From assembly GCF_018070465.1 (NCBI RefSeq), contig NZ_JAGPXT010000009.1:1-64000 (forward strand): a DNA stretch of 64,000 nucleotides, given 5' to 3'. The notes beneath the pieces are model-generated. The model did not search any database. It saw only the letters and a program-made list of their open reading frames with translations, and was not told the DNA's origin. Source of the stretch: Micromonospora sp. C95. Lineage in GTDB: Bacteria; Actinomycetota; Actinomycetes; Mycobacteriales; Micromonosporaceae. A program made the translations under genes and the position numbers. Positions 1 through 9,089 of this stretch are shown one piece after another; position 1 is the first letter of the stretch; the number at the start of each line of letters is the position of its first letter.

Positions 1-525
1 CGCCTCGGCGACGTCGGGGGCGATCCGGGTGAGTTTGCGCAGCGGTTGGCCGGCCAGGGCGCGCAGGGCCAGCAGATCCCGGCCGGCGGGCGCGGCGGCC
101 AGCGCCGCCGCCGAGCCCGCCCGGCGCATCCAACGCACCCGCAGCGGCAGCCAGCCGAACACCACAAGCCCGAGCGGCACGATCAGCAGCCCGACGGCCA
201 GTGCCAGCGCCAACTGGTCGACCAACTCCTGCTGGTCGCGGCCGGCTTCGGCAAGCGAACGGGCGGCAGCGGCCGCCCGCTCGAAGGGCGCGGTCAGCTC
301 GTCGCCGACCAGCGGCACCCGGCCGACCTTGCCGCCGGCCTCGGCGAGATTGTCGGCAAGCCCGCCGCCGGCCCCCTCCAGCTTCTGCCCGGGTACGGCA
401 AGTTTCTGCACCAGGTCGTGCAGCCACAGCGCGCCCCGGATCGTCGCGTACACCCAGGCGACGACGAGCAGGTCGGTGAGCAGCTGTCGCAGCGCGGTCG
501 GGAAACGATCAGCGTAGATCTTCAC
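1..525 (-). CDS. Hypothetical membrane protein, C-terminus cut by window edge
   Basis: An open frame runs from a GTG at 525 on the minus strand to the window edge (175 codons, no stop), so the C-terminus is missing. The first residues read VKIYADRFPTALRQLLTDLL. A hydrophobic segment follows at about residues 16-38, then a soluble stretch rich in Gly, Ala and Glu that names no known motif, then a second hydrophobic helix at about 95-118 (LALALAVGLLIVPLG), followed by a basic stretch (RVRWMRR). The likely topology is two membrane helices around an extracellular loop of about 55 residues. I do not recognise the family. Codon use is like the neighbouring genes. A palindromic repeat lies just upstream, between this gene and zur. 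Confidence 0.6.
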   Translation of the reverse strand, partial: MKIYADRFPTALRQLLTDLLVVAWVYATIRGALWLHDLVQKLAVPGQKLEGAGGGLADNLAEAGGKVGRVPLVGDELTAPFERAAAAARSLAEAGRDQQELVDQLALALAVGLLIVPLGLVVFGWLPLRVRWMRRAGSAAALAAAPAGRDLLALRALAGQPLRKLTRIAPDVAEA

Positions 526-575
526 GCCGGACAGCCTGCCACGGACCCCGCCCCCCGGCACCCCGTCAGACCGCG

Positions 576-648
576 CCGATCTTGCAGTTATGGTCGCCGG
601 TATGCCTGCTTTGGCGGCATCCGTCCCGACCAGAAGTGCAAGATCGCC
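576..648. repeat. Imperfect palindromic repeat (GATCTTGCA type)
   Basis: Two arms of about 32 nt face each other around a loop of roughly 9 nt. The left arm begins GCCGATCTTGCAG and the right arm ends TGCAAGATCGCC; TGGTCG and ATGCC are also matched in the inner parts. It fills the gap between the end of zur and the start of the partial gene. It could act as a terminator for zur, but the long imperfect arms look more like a dispersed REP/MITE-like element. Confidence 0.6.
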
Positions 649-676
649 GAGGGGTGGAGTGGGGGTGGGGGTGGGG

Positions 677-1075
677 TCAGGGGGCGCAGGTGGGGCAGGT
701 GCCGAAGATCTCCAGGGTGTGGCTGACGTCGGTGAAGCCGTGCTGAGCGGCGACGCGGTCGGCCCAGGTCTCCACGGTCGGGCCGGCGACCTCGACGGTA
801 CGCCCACAGGCTCGACAGACCAGGTGATGGTGGTGGCCCTCGCTGCACCGGCGGTACAGATGCTCACCGCCCGGTGGGCGCATCACGTCGATCTCGCCCG
901 CGTCGGCCAGCCCCTGCAACGTCCGGTAGACCGTGGTCAACCCGACCCGCTCGCCACGGTCGCGCAGCATCGCGTGCAGTTCCTGGGCGCTGTGGAAGCC
1001 CTCCGTCTCGGCGAGCAGCGCACTCACCGCCGAACGCTGACGGGTGTTGCGAACCGCCGTACCACTGTCGCTCAT
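677..1075 (-). CDS. zur: Zinc uptake regulator, Fur family (Zur/FurB)
   Basis: A 132-residue Fur-family repressor. The N-terminal winged helix (residues 1-80) carries the family helix LTTVYRTLQGLADAG. The dimerisation part has the His-rich run EGHHHHLVCRACG (regulatory metal site) and two CxxC pairs, CRAC and CPTC, that form the structural zinc site of the family. It is read as Zur rather than Fur because it is the last gene of an operon holding a zinc ABC importer and an ArsR/SmtB gene, the same smtB-zur order as in mycobacteria. The start overlaps the stop of a 24-codon mini-ORF by 4 nt, so translation is probably coupled. It should repress the operon through the Zur-box-like palindrome before znuA. 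The exact metal is inferred. Confidence 0.88.
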   Translation of the reverse strand: MSDSGTAVRNTRQRSAVSALLAETEGFHSAQELHAMLRDRGERVGLTTVYRTLQGLADAGEIDVMRPPGGEHLYRRCSEGHHHHLVCRACGRTVEVAGPTVETWADRVAAQHGFTDVSHTLEIFGTCPTCAP

Positions 1076-1146
1076 GACGCCACTCCGCTTCGCTGCGTGC
1101 CGTCATGAGGCACGTCCGCACTGAGCCTGATGATTCGCTCGCTCAT
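1072..1146 (-). CDS. 24-codon linker ORF between arsR and zur
   Basis: A short frame starts at ATG 1146, inside the arsR stop (ATGA overlap), and ends at TGA 1074-1072, inside the zur start (another ATGA overlap). The peptide begins MSERIIRLSAD and ends TQRSGVAS. It has no membrane segment or known motif and is polar. Its position explains the 67-nt space between arsR and zur: ribosomes leaving arsR could pass through it into zur. Whether the peptide matters or only the act of translation is unknown. Chance double overlap cannot be excluded. Confidence 0.45.
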   Translation of the reverse strand: MSERIIRLSADVPHDGTQRSGVAS

Positions 1147-1442
1147 GATCCCTCCCCGGCGTGGCTGACCGCGTCCGCCACGATGTGCGCGACGTGCTCG
1201 TCGACCAGGGTGTAGGCGATCTCCCGCCCCCGCCGGGAACCCCGGACCACGCCCGCCCCACGGAGCACCCGCAGATGCTGGGAAACCAGCGGCTGGGCCA
1301 CCCCGAGCTTGTCCACCAGCTCGTGCACGCAGCGCTCACCGCCCGCCAGCTCGCTGACGATCGCCAGCCGGATCGGTGCCGAGAGGGCCCGCAGCAACTC
1401 GCTGGCACCCTCGTACGCGTCATAGCCGGATCCGCTGGTCAC
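1143..1442 (-). CDS. ArsR/SmtB-family metal-responsive repressor
   Basis: A 99-residue winged-helix protein of normal ArsR length. The recognition region is visible (GVAQPLVSQHLRVLRGAGVV), preceded by LRALSAPIRLAIVSELAGGERCVHELVDKL. The C-terminal helix carries Asp and His residues (LVDEHVAHIVADAVSHAGE) matching the alpha5 metal site of zinc sensors such as SmtB/CzrA. A Cys sits in ERCVHEL, but the CVC alpha3 signature is not present. In mycobacteria the homologous gene is cotranscribed with zur and responds to high zinc, which would allow opposing control of this operon. It lies 37 nt after znuB on the same strand. Confidence 0.85.
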   Translation of the reverse strand: MTSGSGYDAYEGASELLRALSAPIRLAIVSELAGGERCVHELVDKLGVAQPLVSQHLRVLRGAGVVRGSRRGREIAYTLVDEHVAHIVADAVSHAGEGS

Positions 1443-1449
1443 CCTGCAA

Positions 1450-1464
1450 CGGTAACCAATACCG
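1450..1464. promoter_or_regulatory. Small palindrome before arsR (possible operator)
   Basis: CGGTA and TACCG face each other across 5 nt, in the 37-nt gap between znuB and arsR. It could be a binding site for the ArsR protein controlling an internal promoter for arsR-zur. The repeat is short and may be chance. Confidence 0.2.
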
Positions 1465-1479
1465 GCGCACCGCTCGGGA

Positions 1480-2349
1480 TCAGGATCCGCCGAGCACCAC
1501 CTCGTGGGGCTCCGGAGCCGGCGCGGGCTGGGGTCGGGTCCGCCGGAGCCGGCGCCAACCGGCAGCTAGCAGGGTGACCGTCACGAACGAGGCGATCGCG
1601 AGCACCACCACCGAGGCGCCGGGCGCGGTGTCGGCGAGCGCCGCCATCCAGATGCCCGCCCCGCCGGCGAACAGACCCAGCGCCATCGCCGCCGCCATGG
1701 TGCTGCGGAACCCCCTGGTGACCTGCTGCGCGGTGGCCACCGGGACGACCATCAGCGCGCTGATCAGCAGTACGCCGACCGCGCGCATGGCGATCGTCAC
1801 CGTGATCGCCGTGGTGATCGCGAGCAGCAGGTTGAGGGTGCGTACCGGCAGGCCGGAGACGCGGGCGTACTCCTCGTCGTGACAGACGGCGAACAGCGCC
1901 GGCCGCAGCCCGATCATCGCGATCAGTACCGCCGCACCGAGCACCGCGATGGTGGCCACGTCGGCCCGGGATGCCGTGCTCAACGCCCCGAACAGGTACG
2001 CGTTGAGGTTGGAGCTGGTGCTGTCGGAGAGCCCGACCAGCACCACCCCGCCGGCGATGCCGCCGTAGAAGAGCAGCGCGAGGGCCAGGTCGCCGGAGGT
2101 ACGGCCACGTTCGCGGATCAGCTCGATGGCGATCGCACCGATGGTGGCCGCGATCACCGCCATGATCACTGGGGAGGTCTGGAAGAGCAGGCCGGCACCG
2201 ACCCCGGTCAGTGCGACGTGCCCGATGCCGTCACCGATCAGCGCCAGCCGCCGCTGCACCAGGTAGATGCCGAGCGCGGGCGCGGTCAGCCCGATGATCA
2301 GAGCGCTGACCAGCGCGAGCTGCATGTACTCGTACTGAAAGAGGCTCAT
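1480..2349 (-). CDS. znuB: Zinc/manganese ABC transporter permease (ZnuB type)
   Basis: A 289-residue integral membrane protein starting MSLFQYEYMQLALVSALIIG. Hydrophobic segments are spread over the whole length as in the ABC-3 (metal) permease family, with the family-like stretch RRLALIGDGIGHVALTGVG near residue 40. The start at 2349 overlaps the stop of the ATPase gene (ATGA), which fixes it; the longer upstream frame is out-of-frame read-through of znuC. It forms the membrane channel of a high-affinity zinc importer together with the upstream ATPase and binding lipoprotein. The last residues (EPHEVVLGGS) are polar and cytoplasmic. Confidence 0.88.
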   Translation of the reverse strand: MSLFQYEYMQLALVSALIIGLTAPALGIYLVQRRLALIGDGIGHVALTGVGAGLLFQTSPVIMAVIAATIGAIAIELIRERGRTSGDLALALLFYGGIAGGVVLVGLSDSTSSNLNAYLFGALSTASRADVATIAVLGAAVLIAMIGLRPALFAVCHDEEYARVSGLPVRTLNLLLAITTAITVTIAMRAVGVLLISALMVVPVATAQQVTRGFRSTMAAAMALGLFAGGAGIWMAALADTAPGASVVVLAIASFVTVTLLAAGWRRLRRTRPQPAPAPEPHEVVLGGS

Positions 2350-3110
2350 CGTGCGCTCCACAGCCCGGCGGGCTCCTCGGGGCCGTGCGGATGCACGTGG
2401 TCGTGGTCCGGAGCCGCGTGGTGCCCGGCCGGCTCCGGTACGGCGCCGTCGTGCGCCACGAACCCCTGGTGTACGACGATCGCCCGGCCGATCACCGGGC
2501 GCAGCGGACCCAGCTCGTGGGCGACGAGCAGGACGGTCCCCCCGCCGAGGGTGAAATCGCGCAGCGCACCGGCGAACGCCTCCTGGCTGGCCGCGTCCAC
2601 GCCGGCCGTCGGCTCGTCGAGGATCAACAGTTCGGGCCGCCCGGCCAGGGCTCGGGCGATGAGCGTGCGCTGCTGCTGCCCGCCGGAGAGGGTGCTCACC
2701 GGGTCCTTCGCCCGGTCGGCCAGGCCGACGGCGTGCAGCGCCTCGGCGACGGCCTCCCGGTCGGCTCGCCCGGGTGGGCGCAGCACTCCCCGGCGGGCCA
2801 GCCGCCCGGCGGCGACCACCTCGGCGACGGTGGCCGGTACGCCGCTGCCGGCACCGAGACGCTGGGGGACGTACCCGACGCGGTGCCACTGCCGGAACCG
2901 GCGGACCGGCCGGCCGAAGAGGGTCACCGTGCCGGCGCTGAGCGGGACGAGCCCGAGGATGGCGCGGATCAGGGTGGACTTGCCGGAGCCGTTGGCGCCG
3001 AGGACCGCGACCACCTCACCGGCGGTCACGGTAAGCGAGACGTCACGAAGCACGGGGCGGCCGTCGTAGCCGGCCACCCCGTGCGTGACGGTGATGACGT
3101 CAGGTGTCAC
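2346..3110 (-). CDS. znuC: Zinc ABC transporter ATP-binding protein (ZnuC type)
   Basis: A 254-residue ABC ATPase: Walker A GANGSGKST near residue 40, signature LSGGQQQRTLIARAL, Walker B ELLILDEPTAGVD and the switch His in LLVAHELG. The C-terminal tail is His-rich (HHAAPDHDHVHPHG), as is common in zinc-transport ATPases. The GTG start at 3110 overlaps the znuA stop (GTGA), and its own stop overlaps the znuB start, so the three import genes are translationally coupled. It powers zinc uptake at the inner face of the membrane. Confidence 0.9.
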   Translation of the reverse strand: MTPDVITVTHGVAGYDGRPVLRDVSLTVTAGEVVAVLGANGSGKSTLIRAILGLVPLSAGTVTLFGRPVRRFRQWHRVGYVPQRLGAGSGVPATVAEVVAAGRLARRGVLRPPGRADREAVAEALHAVGLADRAKDPVSTLSGGQQQRTLIARALAGRPELLILDEPTAGVDAASQEAFAGALRDFTLGGGTVLLVAHELGPLRPVIGRAIVVHQGFVAHDGAVPEPAGHHAAPDHDHVHPHGPEEPAGLWSAR

Positions 3111-4084
3111 GAGCAGCTCAACGCCGTCCTCAGGGTTTCCAGGTTGGTACGCATCACCGAAAGGTAGTCCCCGCCGGCCTCGGCTGACAGGCCCTCGATC
3201 GGATCCAGCACGGCGGTCTGGGCGCCGACCTCACGAGCGATGGTCTCGGCCACCTTCGGGCTGACCAGCGTCTCGAAGAAGATCGTGGTGGCCTGGTGCT
3301 CCCGGGCCTCCTCGGTCACCTCCGCCAGTCGCTGCGGGGACGGCTCGTTCTCCGGGGTGAGCCCGGTGATGCCGATCTGCTCCAGCTGGTACTTCTGCGC
3401 CAGGTAGCCGAACGCGGTGTGGCTGACCACGATCTCCCGACGCTGGCAGGTCTTCAGGCCCTCGGTGAACTCGCTGTCCAGTTGCTCCAACTCGGTACGC
3501 AGGGTGGCGGCCCGAGCGGTGTAGTCACCGGCCCGGTCCGGGTCGACCGTGCCGAGCCGCTCGGCCAGCTTGTCGCCGATGGTGGCCAGTCGGGTCGGGT
3601 CGAGCCAGACGTGCGGGTCCTTGGCGCCCTCGGACGCCTCCTCGGCGTGCTGCTCCTCCTCGGCGTGCGCCTCGTCCTCGTGGCCGTGGTCGTGGCCACC
3701 GGCGGTGGCGTCCAGCAGGGGCTCCACGGTCGCCACGTCGAAGGCGCGGTCACCGGCCTGCTGCTCGACCGCCTCGTCCACGGCGGGCTGGAAGCCGTGC
3801 AGGAACAGGACCAACTCCGCCTCGCTGATCTGGCCGACCTGGCCCGGGTTCAGCTCCAGGTCGTGCGGCTCGGCACCGGGGCGGGCCAGGCTGGTCACCG
3901 CCACGGCGTCGCCGCCGACCCGCTCGGCGAGGAACTGCAACGGGTAGAAACCGGCCACCACGTCGACCCGCTGCGGGTCGGCGCCGGCCGGGCTGTCGTC
4001 GTTCGAACAGGCGGTGACGCCGGTCAGGGCGAGCAGGGCGGCCGTGGCGGTGGCCAGGGCACGCGGGGCGGAGCGGAAGGTCAT
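3107..4084 (-). CDS. znuA: Zinc-binding lipoprotein of ABC importer (ZnuA type)
   Basis: A 325-residue cluster-9 metal-binding lipoprotein. A signal peptide ends in a lipobox (LTGVTACSN). The metal-site pattern of the family is visible: GAEPHDLELNPGQV, then a flexible acidic His-rich loop (GGHDHGHEDEAHAEEEQHAEE-like), then DPHVWLDP, then VSHTAFGYLA and a late Asp. The loop favours zinc over manganese. I take ATG 4084 as the start; a GTG 27 nt upstream would lie inside the Zur-box-like palindrome. First gene of the operon znuA-znuC-znuB-arsR-mini-ORF-zur. Confidence 0.9.
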   Translation of the reverse strand: MTFRSAPRALATATAALLALTGVTACSNDDSPAGADPQRVDVVAGFYPLQFLAERVGGDAVAVTSLARPGAEPHDLELNPGQVGQISEAELVLFLHGFQPAVDEAVEQQAGDRAFDVATVEPLLDATAGGHDHGHEDEAHAEEEQHAEEASEGAKDPHVWLDPTRLATIGDKLAERLGTVDPDRAGDYTARAATLRTELEQLDSEFTEGLKTCQRREIVVSHTAFGYLAQKYQLEQIGITGLTPENEPSPQRLAEVTEEAREHQATTIFFETLVSPKVAETIAREVGAQTAVLDPIEGLSAEAGGDYLSVMRTNLETLRTALSCS

Positions 4085-4105
4085 GCCCTCGACTTTCCGC
4101 GACAA

Positions 4106-4120
4106 CGACAATGATTGTCA
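4106..4120. promoter_or_regulatory. Zur-box-like palindrome before znuA
   Basis: GACAAT and ATTGTC face each other around one base (4107-4119), flanked to give a near fit to the actinobacterial Zur pattern TGAnAATnATTnTCA with one end base off. It lies 22 nt before the znuA start, between znuA and the upstream small gene, where bound Zur would block the promoter. Confidence 0.7.
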
Positions 4121-4138
4121 AAAACGCATGATTGCATG

Positions 4139-4396
4139 TCAGAGCAGCTTCACCAGACCGGCGGTGACAAGCAGGGTCAGCACGATCAGCCGGATCGCCC
4201 GGGTCTGCGGCGTCTGCACCGACCAGGTGGTCACCAGCAGGGCCGCCAGCGCGCCGGCCAGCAGCAACGTCAACAGCCCGCCGAGCACCCCCGGAGCGAA
4301 GAACGCGACAAGCGCGAGAAGGAGGGTGACCAGGAACACCGTCGTCGGGTTGGTCCGGGCCAGTCGGGCGGCGATCCCAGGCTGCGTACGCTGCAT
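4139..4396 (-). CDS. Small membrane protein, possibly DUF6703-like
   Basis: An 85-residue protein with three hydrophobic stretches (about residues 20-36, 38-56 and 67-84) and a short basic N-terminus with ARLARTNPTTVF. Resembles a family of tiny actinobacterial membrane proteins of unknown role (possibly DUF6703). A TAGAGT box lies 7 nt before the ATG, which suggests a leaderless transcript. It is divergent from the ABM gene (start codons 29 nt apart) and ends 54 nt before znuA. It may share the zinc operon transcript, but the Zur box between them suggests znuA has its own promoter. Confidence 0.65.
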   Translation of the reverse strand: MQRTQPGIAARLARTNPTTVFLVTLLLALVAFFAPGVLGGLLTLLLAGALAALLVTTWSVQTPQTRAIRLIVLTLLVTAGLVKLL

Positions 4397-4425
4397 CCCA
4401 CAGACTCTACGAGGAGGAGAAGCCG

Positions 4426-4767
4426 GTGCTGGTGACCAACCGGTTCGTGGTCGACGAAGACGTCGCCGAAGCGTTCGCCGCCCGGGCCCACGCAGCCCTC
4501 GCGGCGCTGGCCGCCCGGCCCGGCTACCAGCGCGGACAGCTCGTCCGGGCGCTGGACGACCCCCGTCACTGGTGCCTGGTCACCGAGTGGGAGTCGGTGG
4601 GCACCTACCGCCGTGCCCTCGGCGGATTCGACGTGAAGATCACGGCGGTGCCGTTGCTCGCCGAGAGTCTCGACGAGCCGTCCGCGTACGAGCCGTTGGC
4701 GACCGCCGTGCCGGGCGGGGACGTGGTCACGGTGGCCAGCGACCGGGCTGCGGGTCCTTACCGCTGA
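4426..4767 (+). CDS. Antibiotic biosynthesis monooxygenase (ABM) fold protein
   Basis: A 113-residue small alpha/beta protein starting at GTG 4426 after a strong GAGGAGGAG ribosome site. The pattern VTNRFVVDEDVAEAFAARAHAALAALAARPGY followed by WCLVTEWESVGTYRRALGGFDVK is typical of the dimeric ABM/ferredoxin-like fold (quinol monooxygenases, heme-degrading enzymes and structural relatives). No HmoB-type heme ligand can be assigned by eye. The C-terminal 35 residues are extended and variable. Substrate unknown. Confidence 0.7.
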   Translation: MLVTNRFVVDEDVAEAFAARAHAALAALAARPGYQRGQLVRALDDPRHWCLVTEWESVGTYRRALGGFDVKITAVPLLAESLDEPSAYEPLATAVPGGDVVTVASDRAAGPYR

Positions 4768-4792
4768 GTCGCTGGGCACTACGCTGGCTCCT

Positions 4793-5350
4793 ATGACCGC
4801 TCCCGGACCGGCAGCCCCACCACCAGACCCCTCGCTGCCCGGCCCCGATGCGCCCCCGCCCAGCCCGGAGCAGGGTGCGCCGGTGCCGCCGCCCGGGCCC
4901 GGGGTGGCGCCGCCGTTCGCGGCACCGCCGACCGAGGGAGGTCGATCCCGGCTCTGGCTCGGTCTCGGCGCGGGAGCACTGGCTCTCGTGCTCTGTTGCG
5001 GTGGTGGCGGCACCGCAGTCGTCGGCCTGCTCGTCAGTCAGGTGCAGGCGATCGAGGAGCAGGGCCGCACCGTCTCCGGCGACTACTACCGGGCCCTCTC
5101 CGACGGTGACTACGCCCGGGCGTACGACCAGCTCTGCGAGGACGCCCGGCGGCGCGAGTCCCGGCAGGAGTTCGAACGCCGCTCCGCCGCTGAGCCGCAG
5201 ATCTCCTCCTACCGGGTCGGTGAGGTGGACACCACCACGCTCACCGTGCCGGTGGAGGTGACCTACCGTGGCGGCGGCCAGGAACGCCAGCAGGTCGTGC
5301 TGGCACAGGATCCACAGACCGGCGGCATGGAGGTCTGCGGAGTCAACTGA
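4793..5350 (+). CDS. Proline-rich, single-span membrane protein with extracellular domain
   Basis: A 185-residue protein with three parts: residues 1-50 are almost all Pro, Gly and Ala (cytoplasmic, disordered); residues 53-83 are a membrane helix preceded by SRLWLG and holding two adjacent Cys; residues 90-185 form a small soluble domain (YYRALSDGDYARAYDQLCED) that resembles DUF4878/NTF2-like lipoprotein and kinase-sensor domains of actinobacteria. TACGCT stands 7 nt before the ATG, so the transcript may be leaderless. The function is unknown; it may sense or bind something outside the membrane. Confidence 0.65.
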   Translation: MTAPGPAAPPPDPSLPGPDAPPPSPEQGAPVPPPGPGVAPPFAAPPTEGGRSRLWLGLGAGALALVLCCGGGGTAVVGLLVSQVQAIEEQGRTVSGDYYRALSDGDYARAYDQLCEDARRRESRQEFERRSAAEPQISSYRVGEVDTTTLTVPVEVTYRGGGQERQQVVLAQDPQTGGMEVCGVN

Positions 5351-5462
5351 CCGGCCGCAGGTAATGTGCTGGGTTCGGGACCGCACCGGTCGTACCGTGG
5401 TCCCGAACCGTCCCCGCCGACCGTGACGTCCCCGCCGACCGCCAGTCGGCGTAGGAGGAGAA

Positions 5463-6842
<1,380 letters not shown>

Positions 6843-6853
6843 TCCCGGCTCGC

Positions 6854-6887
6854 CCCGGTGAGCGCGGTCCGGACCGCGCTCACCGGG
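6854..6887 (+). terminator. Perfect palindromic terminator after glyS
   Basis: A 34-nt perfect inverted repeat (17 bp per arm, no spacer) starts 11 nt after the glyS stop; the left half begins CCCGGTGAGCGCGG. There is no T-run, as is usual for GC-rich actinobacterial terminators. Confidence 0.8.
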
Positions 6888-6904
6888 TAACGCAACTGGC
6901 ATCC

Positions 6905-7816
6905 ATGGCCGATGATGTCGTCAGGGCGGGCAGCGCCGCACGGAGACGACGAAGGGCCGACGACGTGGAGCCGGAAGCACGCGAGGAGATCTTCGAGCGG
7001 GCGCGGGAGCTCTCCAGCCGACCGGCGGGCTGGCAGCAGGCGGACGCGCTCTGGCTGCGGGTGATCGAGGCGTACCGGCAGGCCGTCGCGGGTGGCCGGG
7101 TCGACCGGCACGATCAACGCCAGCTGGCCCGGGCCCTGTGGCGGCACAGCATGGTGTTGGCCGCCATGGGCCGCCACGACCGGGCGAAGGATTCGGGCCA
7201 CGAGGCCATCGTGCTGTTCGCGGAGATCCATCAGGCGGTGAAGGCGGAACATCCGGATCCGACCCAGCCACGCCGGGACGAGGCGCTGGGTGAGCTGATC
7301 ACCGCGTTCGTGGACTCCGGCGAGTCGGCGTTCGTGGCCGGCAGTCCCGTTGCCCGGCTGCAGTTGCTGGAGAAGGCGATCGAGATCGGTCTGTACAGCG
7401 CCGGTCCGCCGCCCGGCGCCGGGCCGCGTACCCGTGCGGCGATGGCCACCGCCTACCACAACTACGCGAACGCTCTGCTGCACCGCCACCAGGAGCAGGG
7501 TGCGGCGTCCGATGTCCAGGAGGCGGTGCTTGCCGGTTCCCGGGCGACGGAGCTGCGTCTGAAGGCGCTCGACCCGCATCAGCCGATCACCATCTGGGAG
7601 CTGGCCAACACGTACTCCATCTACGCGCCGGCGTTGTTGATGGTCGGTGACGTCGAGCGTGCCCGGTTGGTGGTCGAGCAGGGCAGCCAGCTGGCTGATC
7701 TGCTCGGCGTGACCGGCATGGAGATCCGGCACAAGCTACGGGCGACGGCGGATCTTCTTCGGAGTGCCTCGGAGCCTGACCGCGGGGGTCGCCGGTGGCC
7801 GTGGCAGCGGCGCTGA
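6905..7816 (+). CDS. Helical-repeat (TPR-like) protein of unknown function
   Basis: A 303-residue, mostly helical soluble protein. Repeated helix pairs such as DQRQLARALWRHSMVLAAMGRHDRAKDSGHEAI, AAMATAYHNYANALLHRH and ANTYSIYAPALLMVGDVERARLVVEQG resemble tetratricopeptide repeats. The ends are very basic (ARRRRRAD near the N-terminus and GGRRWPWQRR at the C-terminus). An internal GTG at 6965 after AAGGG is a possible alternative start. Partner and role are unknown. It ends 24 nt before the dihydrouridine synthase gene. Confidence 0.6.
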   Translation: MADDVVRAGSAARRRRRADDVEPEAREEIFERARELSSRPAGWQQADALWLRVIEAYRQAVAGGRVDRHDQRQLARALWRHSMVLAAMGRHDRAKDSGHEAIVLFAEIHQAVKAEHPDPTQPRRDEALGELITAFVDSGESAFVAGSPVARLQLLEKAIEIGLYSAGPPPGAGPRTRAAMATAYHNYANALLHRHQEQGAASDVQEAVLAGSRATELRLKALDPHQPITIWELANTYSIYAPALLMVGDVERARLVVEQGSQLADLLGVTGMEIRHKLRATADLLRSASEPDRGGRRWPWQRR

Positions 7817-7840
7817 CCACGGCCCCCGTACCCTTGGGCG

Positions 7841-9019
7841 GTGGAAACCGCCCTCCGTCCCGCCACCGACCTGCCGCCGCTGGCCATCGGACCGCACCGG
7901 GTGTGGCCGCCGGTGGTGCTCGCCCCGATGGCCGGCATCACGAACGTCGGCTTCCGGCAGCTCTGCCGCGAGCAGGGCGGCGGCATCTACGTCTGCGAGA
8001 TGATCACGACCGTCGCCCTGGTCGAGCGGAACCCGAAGACGCTGCGGATGATTGCGTTCGGGGCGGACGAGCGCCCGCGTAGCCTCCAGCTCTACGGCAC
8101 CGACCCGGAGACCACCGCCGCCGCCGTGCGGATCGTGGTCGAACGGGACCTCGCCGATCACATCGACCTCAACTTCGGTTGTCCGGTGCCGAAGGTGACC
8201 CGGCGCGGTGGCGGCGCGGCACTGCCCTGGCGGCGGCGGCTCTTCGCCCGCCTGGTGCGGGCCGCCGTGGACGCCGCGTCACCCGCCGGGGTGCCGGTCA
8301 CGGTCAAGATGCGCAAGGGCATCGACGACGACCACCTGACGTACGTCGAGGCGGGGCTGGCCGCCCAGGAGGCCGGCGTCGCCGCGGTCGCCCTGCACGG
8401 GCGTACGGCCGCCCAGCGGTACTCGGGCACCGCCGACTGGGACGCCATCGCCACCCTCAAGCAGGCGCTCGACGTGCCGGTGCTCGGCAACGGCGACATC
8501 TGGGAGGCCGACGACGCGCTGCGGATGGTGGCGCACACCGGGGTCGACGGTGTGGTCATCGGCCGTGGCTGCCTCGGCCGGCCGTGGCTCTTCGCCGACC
8601 TGGAGGCGGCGTTCGACGGCTCGCCGCAGCGGCGGCTGCCCATGCTCGGCGAGGTGGCGGTGACCATGCGCCGGCACGCCGAGCTGCTGGTCGAGCAGTT
8701 CACCGCCGGTGCCCGCAACCCGGCCCGGGGTGAGCGGGACGGCTGCACCGACTTCCGCAAGCACGTCGCCTGGTACCTCAAGGGCTTCCCGGTCGGCAGC
8801 GAGCTGCGCCGCTCCCTGGCGATGATCGACAGCCTGGCCCAGCTCGACGACCTGCTCGGCAAGCTCGACCCCGCGGTGCCATTCCCGGTGGAGACGTTGG
8901 GCCAGCCGCGCGGCCGCACCAACTCGCCGGGCAAGGTCTTCCTGCCCGACGGCTGGCTGGCCAGCCGCGACGACGACACCGTTCCCGAGGGCGCCGAGCT
9001 GGACGACTCCGGCGGCTGA
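7841..9019 (+). CDS. dusB: tRNA-dihydrouridine synthase (DusB type)
   Basis: A 392-residue FMN-dependent reductase that turns uridine into dihydrouridine in tRNA. TIM-barrel signatures: APMAGITNVGFRQLCREQG near residue 29, DLNFGCPVPKVTRRGGGAAL (catalytic Cys, residues about 109-128), VKMRKGID and VIGRGCLGRPWLF. The C-terminal helical domain (TDFRKHVAWYLKGFPVG) is the tRNA-binding part. GTG 7841 lies 6 nt after TACCCT, a leaderless-type start. The last 30 residues are a variable acidic tail. Confidence 0.93.
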   Translation: METALRPATDLPPLAIGPHRVWPPVVLAPMAGITNVGFRQLCREQGGGIYVCEMITTVALVERNPKTLRMIAFGADERPRSLQLYGTDPETTAAAVRIVVERDLADHIDLNFGCPVPKVTRRGGGAALPWRRRLFARLVRAAVDAASPAGVPVTVKMRKGIDDDHLTYVEAGLAAQEAGVAAVALHGRTAAQRYSGTADWDAIATLKQALDVPVLGNGDIWEADDALRMVAHTGVDGVVIGRGCLGRPWLFADLEAAFDGSPQRRLPMLGEVAVTMRRHAELLVEQFTAGARNPARGERDGCTDFRKHVAWYLKGFPVGSELRRSLAMIDSLAQLDDLLGKLDPAVPFPVETLGQPRGRTNSPGKVFLPDGWLASRDDDTVPEGAELDDSGG

Positions 9020-9089
9020 CCCCGACCGCCCCCACCCCCACCCCACCCCGTCGCCCCGCCCTCGCATCCGCCTGCTGGCGGCGAGGCGG

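Noticed and set aside
2350..2889. N-terminal extension of the znuB frame
   Set aside because: These codons lie inside znuC in another frame; the ATGA overlap and family length fix the start at 2349.
5351..5462. T-box riboswitch before glyS
   Set aside because: Only 112 nt, and I see no T-box sequence or specifier-loop structure.
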